From Acidipropionibacterium thoenii DSM 20276 (GTDB taxonomy: Bacteria; Actinomycetota; Actinomycetes; Propionibacteriales; Propionibacteriaceae), in contig NZ_KE384019.1 of NCBI RefSeq assembly GCF_000423445.1, positions 1 through 64,000 of the forward strand: a stretch of 64,000 nt of DNA, read 5' to 3'. The notes beneath the pieces were generated by a model, which was given only the letters and a program-made list of their open reading frames with translations, had not been told where the DNA came from and searched no databases. The stretch's first letter is position 1; every line of letters starts with the position of its first letter. This document shows positions 60,083-64,000 of this stretch, in pieces. Made by a program: the position numbers and the translations under genes.

Positions 60083-60574
60083 ATGGGATTTCGAATCGTG
60101 GTGGCCGGGGACCCGGCCGGAGTGGATTACAAGGAGGCCATCAAGGCCGACCTGGAGGCCGATCCCCGAGTCGATGAGGTCATCGACGTCGGCATCACCC
60201 CCGGGGAGAAGACCCTGTACCCGCACATCGGCGTCGCGGGCGCCCGGGCGATTGCCGAGGGCAGGGGCGACCGGGGGATCTTCATCTGCGGCACCGGGAT
60301 GGGAATGGCGATCTCGGCCAACAAGGTGCCGGGCATTCGCGCCTGCACCGCTCATGACAGTTTCTCGGTGGAGCGCCTCATCATGTCCAATGACGCCCAG
60401 GTGCTGTGCCTGGGCGAGCGCGTCATCGGTCTGGAGCTGGCCCGTCGACTGGCTCGCGAGTTCCTCGACTACACCTTCGATCCCAGCTCCCATTCCAAGG
60501 CCAATGTCGACCTGATCAGCGATTACGAGGCCCAGGCCACCGGGCAGATCCCCGGAGCCCCGCAGGCCTGCTGA
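60083..60574 (+). CDS. rpiB: RpiB/tetrose-phosphate isomerase family protein
   Basis: The 163-aa isomerase has [20 protein letters not shown], with Asp in the pocket, the active-site [20 protein letters not shown] (Cys69) and [20 protein letters not shown] (~91-110). The HDSFSVER version is more like the tetrose-phosphate isomerases of erythritol/threitol pathways than canonical RpiB. It would convert erythrulose-4-P to erythrose-4-P, or ribulose-5-P to ribose-5-P. I chose ATG 60083 ([10 protein letters not shown]). Two Shine-Dalgarno-like AAGGAG sequences precede it, the nearer only 2 nt away, and a GTG start at 60026 is possible. Confidence 0.82.
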   Translation: MGFRIVVAGDPAGVDYKEAIKADLEADPRVDEVIDVGITPGEKTLYPHIGVAGARAIAEGRGDRGIFICGTGMGMAISANKVPGIRACTAHDSFSVERLIMSNDAQVLCLGERVIGLELARRLAREFLDYTFDPSSHSKANVDLISDYEAQATGQIPGAPQAC

Positions 60575-60824
60575 TCCATCCTGCCGGGACGCCGTCAGAC
60601 TGCCGATGACTCGTCGGCCGGACGGCGCCCCCACCCTGACCGGGGCCGCGCACGTCGGCCCCAGCCTCGCGAGTCGCACCCTCCCGGGTGCGGCGCAAGG
60701 CAAGCTCCCGTCGCTGTGCTGGAACCCCTGGTTCTCAGCACACCTCGGGGTTGCGCCTCGGTATCCGTCCGACGGCGTCCAGAAGCATGCGGGACCAACC
60801 CGCCTGACACCACTAGGAACACTG

Positions 60825-61901
60825 ATGTTCACAGCTTCGTTGGGAGTCTTCCTCTTCGGACTCCTCGCCGCGATCGCTGGCGGCGCTGTCGGCGCCGCCA
60901 TCGGCGGTAACTACGCATTCGTGATGACCGGCTTCATGGTGCTGGCCTCGTGGGGCATCTTCGCCGCCACCGGCAGCACCTTCGGCTTCGACTTCCTGGC
61001 CTTCGGGCCCTTCTTCGGCCCCTATGTGGCCTTCGCCGGGGGCGTGGCCGCCGCGATCTATGCCCGGTACAAGGGCTACATGACAGATGGCAAGGATGTG
61101 AACTCGCCGTTGGCCGGCCTCGGCAAGCCCGACATTCTCTTCGTCGGCTCGCTCTTCGGCGTCTTCGGATACCTCGTTCAGATCGGCATCTCGAAGCTCC
61201 CCTGGTTCGGCACCCACACCGACTCGGTGGCCCTCACCGTGCTCATCTCCGGCCTGGCGGCCCGCTGGGTCTTCGGCGCCAAGGACCGGAAGCTGTTCGC
61301 CGGCTCCCTGCACAACCCCGAGCTGTTCCACGAGGACGCGACATCCTTCCCGGCCAAGATCAAGCCCGGCCCCAACGGCCGCTGGCTGGAGTGGCAGGAG
61401 AAGCCCTCCCAGCTGCTCACCATCGGTTCACTGTTCGGCATCTTCGCCGGAACCGCATCGCTGTTCCTGGCCGCCAATGTCGGCGCCTACCTCACCTCCA
61501 AGGGGTTCGCCAATCACCTGGCCGCCGCGAACGCCAACAGCTTCGCCTTCGGCGTCTCGGCGATCATCATCCTGTTCCTCATCACCAACCGGAACATGCC
61601 GGTCCAGCACCACGTCACCAATATCGCCGGGTTGGCCGCCGTTCAGTTCTTCCCACTGCTGATGGGCAGCACCTTCGCCGCCTACAAGTGGACCTACACC
61701 TCCAGCTGGGACTCCCACACCTGGATGATGGCCCTGGTGGCCCTGCTGATCGCAGCCGTCTTCGGCATCGTCGCTGCAGTCCTGGCCGAGCTCGCCGCCC
61801 GGCTCTGGTACGACCGAGGCACCAGCCACATCGACCCGCCGGCCGCCTCGATCTGGATCTCCAACACCATCGTGGTCAGCCTGGCCGCGCTGCTGTCCTG
61901 A
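60825..61901 (+). CDS. Multi-TM membrane protein, unrecognised family, candidate polyol transporter
   Basis: The 358-aa integral membrane protein has about nine TM helices (MFTASLGVFLFGLLAAIAGG; NYAFVMTGFMVLASWGIFAA; DILFVGSLFGVFGYLVQIGI; QLLTIGSLFGIFAGTASLFL; others). A conserved-looking cytoplasmic loop sits in the middle (NPELFHEDATSFPAKIKPGP). The paired GSLFGVFGY/GSLFGIFAG segments suggest an internal duplication. I do not recognise the family. It is between an isomerase, a phosphatase and a sugar kinase in one run, with no other transporter in the locus, so substrate uptake is its likely job. AGGAAC precedes ATG 60825. Confidence 0.7.
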   Translation: MFTASLGVFLFGLLAAIAGGAVGAAIGGNYAFVMTGFMVLASWGIFAATGSTFGFDFLAFGPFFGPYVAFAGGVAAAIYARYKGYMTDGKDVNSPLAGLGKPDILFVGSLFGVFGYLVQIGISKLPWFGTHTDSVALTVLISGLAARWVFGAKDRKLFAGSLHNPELFHEDATSFPAKIKPGPNGRWLEWQEKPSQLLTIGSLFGIFAGTASLFLAANVGAYLTSKGFANHLAAANANSFAFGVSAIIILFLITNRNMPVQHHVTNIAGLAAVQFFPLLMGSTFAAYKWTYTSSWDSHTWMMALVALLIAAVFGIVAAVLAELAARLWYDRGTSHIDPPAASIWISNTIVVSLAALLS

Positions 61902-61975
61902 CCAGTCAGGCCCTCCCTCCCCATTCCCCACCAGCTGTCTGACCGCGGGTTGCCCCCGCCGACCAGGAGATCTCA

Positions 61976-62830
61976 ATGCATGACATCGTGAGTGCCCCGA
62001 CCGGGTTCCAGCAGGCCTATGTCTTCGACATGGACGGCACCATCTATCTCGGTGACCACCTGCTGCCCGGGGCCAAGCGGATGATTGAGGAACTGCGTCG
62101 GCGGGGGATCCCGGTCCGATTCCTGTCCAACAATCCCACCAAGGATCCCCGCCAGTACGTCGACAAGCTCGCCAGGCTCGGCCTGCCGACCGATGTCACA
62201 GATATCTCGAACACGGTGGTCACGACGACCAACTGGCTGAAGACCAACCATCCCGATGCGAAGGTCTTCGCGATCGCCGAGGAGCCGCTCAAGGCAAGTC
62301 TGCGGGACGCCGGGATCCAGCTCTCGGAGGACCCTTCCGAGATCGACATCGTGGTGGCCTCCTATGACCGCGGATTCGACTACCGCAAACTCCAGATCGC
62401 CTTCGACGCCATCTGGTTCCACAAACGGGCCATCCTGGTCCAGACCAACCCCGACCGGTTCTGCCCCTTCCCAGGAGGCCACGGCGAACCCGACTGTGCC
62501 GCCATCACGGCCGCCATCGAGGCCTGTACCGGCACCACCTGCCAGGTGAACTTCGGCAAGCCCTCCCCGGTGATGCTCACCGCGGCGCTGGCCGGACTCG
62601 ACGTCGCGGTGGAGCACTGCGTGATGGTCGGGGACCGTCTTCAGACCGACATCCAGATGGCCCTGGACACCGGCATGGGCTCTGCCTGTGTGCTCACCGG
62701 CGAGGCCACCGCGGACGACATCAGGGCGCTTGACGAGGCCCACCGACCGACCTGGGTTCTCGATCGGATCGACAAGCTCATCCCGGCCTCGGTCTGGGCC
62801 GAGCTCGGATGGACCGAGAACGACCAGTGA
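61976..62830 (+). CDS. HAD-IIA (NagD-like) sugar-phosphate phosphatase
   Basis: The 284-aa phosphatase has YVFDMDGTIYLGDHLLPGAK (nucleophile Asp18, acid Asp20), RFLSNNPTKDPRQY (motif II, SNN as in NagD) and MVGDRLQTDIQMALDTGMGS (motif IV). The C2B-type cap spans ~90-190. Such enzymes remove phosphate from sugar phosphates or p-nitrophenyl phosphate; in this locus it may drain a toxic sugar phosphate. CCAGGAG lies 6 nt upstream of the ATG. It follows the membrane protein by 74 bp and precedes the FGGY kinase by 87 bp. Confidence 0.88.
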   Translation: MHDIVSAPTGFQQAYVFDMDGTIYLGDHLLPGAKRMIEELRRRGIPVRFLSNNPTKDPRQYVDKLARLGLPTDVTDISNTVVTTTNWLKTNHPDAKVFAIAEEPLKASLRDAGIQLSEDPSEIDIVVASYDRGFDYRKLQIAFDAIWFHKRAILVQTNPDRFCPFPGGHGEPDCAAITAAIEACTGTTCQVNFGKPSPVMLTAALAGLDVAVEHCVMVGDRLQTDIQMALDTGMGSACVLTGEATADDIRALDEAHRPTWVLDRIDKLIPASVWAELGWTENDQ

Positions 62831-62917
62831 GCTCGGTCGCGTCCCCATCGATTTCTCAACGCAACAGTGCAGTTCCGAGGCGCCCACTGGAGGGCGCCCA
62901 CTCGAAGGAGAGACTCA

Positions 62918-64000
62918 ATGATTGACAACGGACCTTACGTCCTGGGTATCGACTACGGCACGGAGTCGTGTCGGGTCGCCATCTTCGACCTCGCCGGTCG
63001 GCCGCTGACCTTCGCCGCCACCCCCTACAAGACGAACTTCCCGCACCCCGGCTGGGCCGAGCAGGATCCCGACGAGTGGTGGAAGGCCCTGCAGGCCAGC
63101 GCCCACCGGGCCATCTCGAATGCCGGGATCTCCCCGTCGGCGATCGCCGGTATCTCCTACGACGCGACCACCTTCACGATGGTCACGCTGGACTCCAAGG
63201 GGGAGTCGATCCGCCCCGCGATCATGTGGATGGACAACCGCGCCACCACCCAGGCCGCCCGCGCCGAGCAGTCCGACTCGGTGGCCCGCCTGATGAACAA
63301 CGGCGGCAAGGGGGCCGCCCCGGCCGAGAACTTCCCGTTCAAGGCCGCCTGGCTCAAGGAGCACGAGCCCGAGAACTACGCCAGGGCGGCGCACATCGTC
63401 GATGCCGCCGACTGGGTGACCTACAAGCTCACCGGCGAGTGGACCGCCAACATCAACACCCACTCGATCCGCTCCTACTACAACCGCGCCCAGGGCGGCT
63501 GGCCGGTGGACTTCTACGAGGCCGTCGGGTGCGGCGACCTGTTCGAGAAGGTCCCCGACCGGGTGGTCAACCTCGGCGAGCAGATCGGCACGCTGGGAAC
63601 CATCCCCGCGCAGCTGCTGGGCCTGCGCCCGGGAATCCCGGTGGCCCAGGGGCCCGGCGACGCCTGGGCCGGCCAGATCGGTCTGGGCGTGCTCAGCCCG
63701 GGCGACTTCGCCCTCATCACCGGTTCCTCCCACGTGCTCAGTGGCCAGAGCGACCATGAGATCCACGGTGAGGGATTCTGGGGCTCCTACACCGACGCGG
63801 TGGTGCCGGGGCAGTTCACCGTCGAGGGTTCGGGAGTGTCCACCGGATCGGTGCTGAAGTGGTTCAAGGACAACTTCGCCTCCGACGTGGTCTCGGCCGC
63901 TGAGAAGGTCGGCCTCAACCCCTACGACGTGCTCAACGCGCAGTCCCGCGACATCCCGATCGGCTCCGACGGGCTGATCATCAACGAGTACTTCCAGGGC
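62918..64000 (+). CDS. FGGY-family carbohydrate kinase, cut by window edge
   Basis: The first 361 codons of a FGGY kinase are present and the frame is open to the last base. MIDNGPYVLGIDYGTESCRV contains the ATP-phosphate loop in the ribulokinase-type form (DYGTES). GWAEQDPDEWWKALQASAHR, IAGISYDATTFTMV and IMWMDNRATTQAARAE form the sugar pocket, and QGPGDAWAGQIGLGVLSPGD carries the catalytic Asp. The DYGTESxRV pattern fits D-ribulose/L-ribulose kinases rather than glycerol or erythritol kinases. GAAGGAG precedes ATG 62918. With RpiB upstream, ribitol or another pentitol is an alternative substrate for the locus. Confidence 0.9.
   Translation, partial: MIDNGPYVLGIDYGTESCRVAIFDLAGRPLTFAATPYKTNFPHPGWAEQDPDEWWKALQASAHRAISNAGISPSAIAGISYDATTFTMVTLDSKGESIRPAIMWMDNRATTQAARAEQSDSVARLMNNGGKGAAPAENFPFKAAWLKEHEPENYARAAHIVDAADWVTYKLTGEWTANINTHSIRSYYNRAQGGWPVDFYEAVGCGDLFEKVPDRVVNLGEQIGTLGTIPAQLLGLRPGIPVAQGPGDAWAGQIGLGVLSPGDFALITGSSHVLSGQSDHEIHGEGFWGSYTDAVVPGQFTVEGSGVSTGSVLKWFKDNFASDVVSAAEKVGLNPYDVLNAQSRDIPIGSDGLIINEYFQG

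Noticed and set aside
1-64000. CRISPR arrays, tRNA or rRNA genes
   Set aside because: I found no regularly spaced short repeats with unique spacers and no sequence with tRNA or rRNA hallmarks on reading through.

Overview
The window is high-GC actinobacterial DNA. It most likely comes from a dairy or silage-type propionibacterium (Propionibacteriaceae, Acidipropionibacterium-like). The basis is adjacent mutA-mutB-meaB for the methylmalonyl-CoA arm of the Wood-Werkman propionate pathway behind a cobalamin riboswitch, a bifunctional PutA, many GTG starts and many apparently leaderless transcripts (TAnnnT box 6-7 nt before the start codon). The genus is inference; the family is well supported.

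Positions 1-10200 are an accessory island. It opens with insertion-sequence debris: an IS3 OrfA running off the left edge, an IS3 OrfB tail and a 5'-truncated ISL3 transposase with its terminal repeat. It continues with truncated genes (an hsdR tail, a VOC-fold tail and a large serine recombinase N-terminus). A very GC-rich block follows, holding a Mug-type DNA glycosylase, oleate hydratase and a divergent TetR regulator. Next is a toxin-antitoxin cluster: higB-higA with an overlapping GNAT gene, then a VbhA-like antitoxin with a Fic toxin. Three copies of a ~50-bp dyad repeat (3001-3051, 6933-6984, 8094-8145) bracket these units, and one abuts the recombinase fragment. This looks like a cassette or attachment-site system I cannot assign to a known class.

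Positions 9700-29150 are mostly chromosomal housekeeping: a HIT-like protein, an APH-like kinase, an ABC exporter, Fpg/Nei glycosylase, alkyltransferase Ogt, nicotinamidase, an MHS-type transporter, a CHAD protein, HAD phosphatase, a Pth2-domain protein, a double-ACT protein, an FhuF-like protein, a PQQ-type lipoprotein dehydrogenase, aldo-keto reductase, Tpx and UDP-glucose dehydrogenase. Embedded here is a small secreted peptide gene (17533-17715) directly upstream of a histidine kinase and divergent from its response regulator. It is a candidate peptide-signalling system.

Positions 29200-45060 carry a lysophospholipase-like hydrolase, the riboswitch with mutA-mutB and meaB, an S4 RNA-binding protein, a polar amino-acid ABC transporter with two tandem binding proteins, a PadR regulator with its partner membrane protein, and a zinc ABC transporter with a Zur-like operator. 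Positions 45150-51390 hold an NCS1 nucleobase permease with a cysteine hydrolase, then a tightly overlapping operon of unknown function (secreted 141-aa protein, anchored protein, ABC ATPase, two membrane proteins) preceded by two 25-bp direct repeats.

Positions 51770-64000 hold putA and a polyol or sugar-phosphate catabolic locus: zinc alcohol dehydrogenase, a fused dihydroxyacetone-kinase-family protein, a phosphoribosyltransferase, a DeoR regulator, then RpiB/tetrose-phosphate isomerase, an unrecognised ~9-TM membrane protein, a NagD-type phosphatase and an FGGY kinase that runs off the right edge. Together these could import a tetritol or pentitol, oxidise it, phosphorylate the ketose and isomerise it into the pentose-phosphate pathway.
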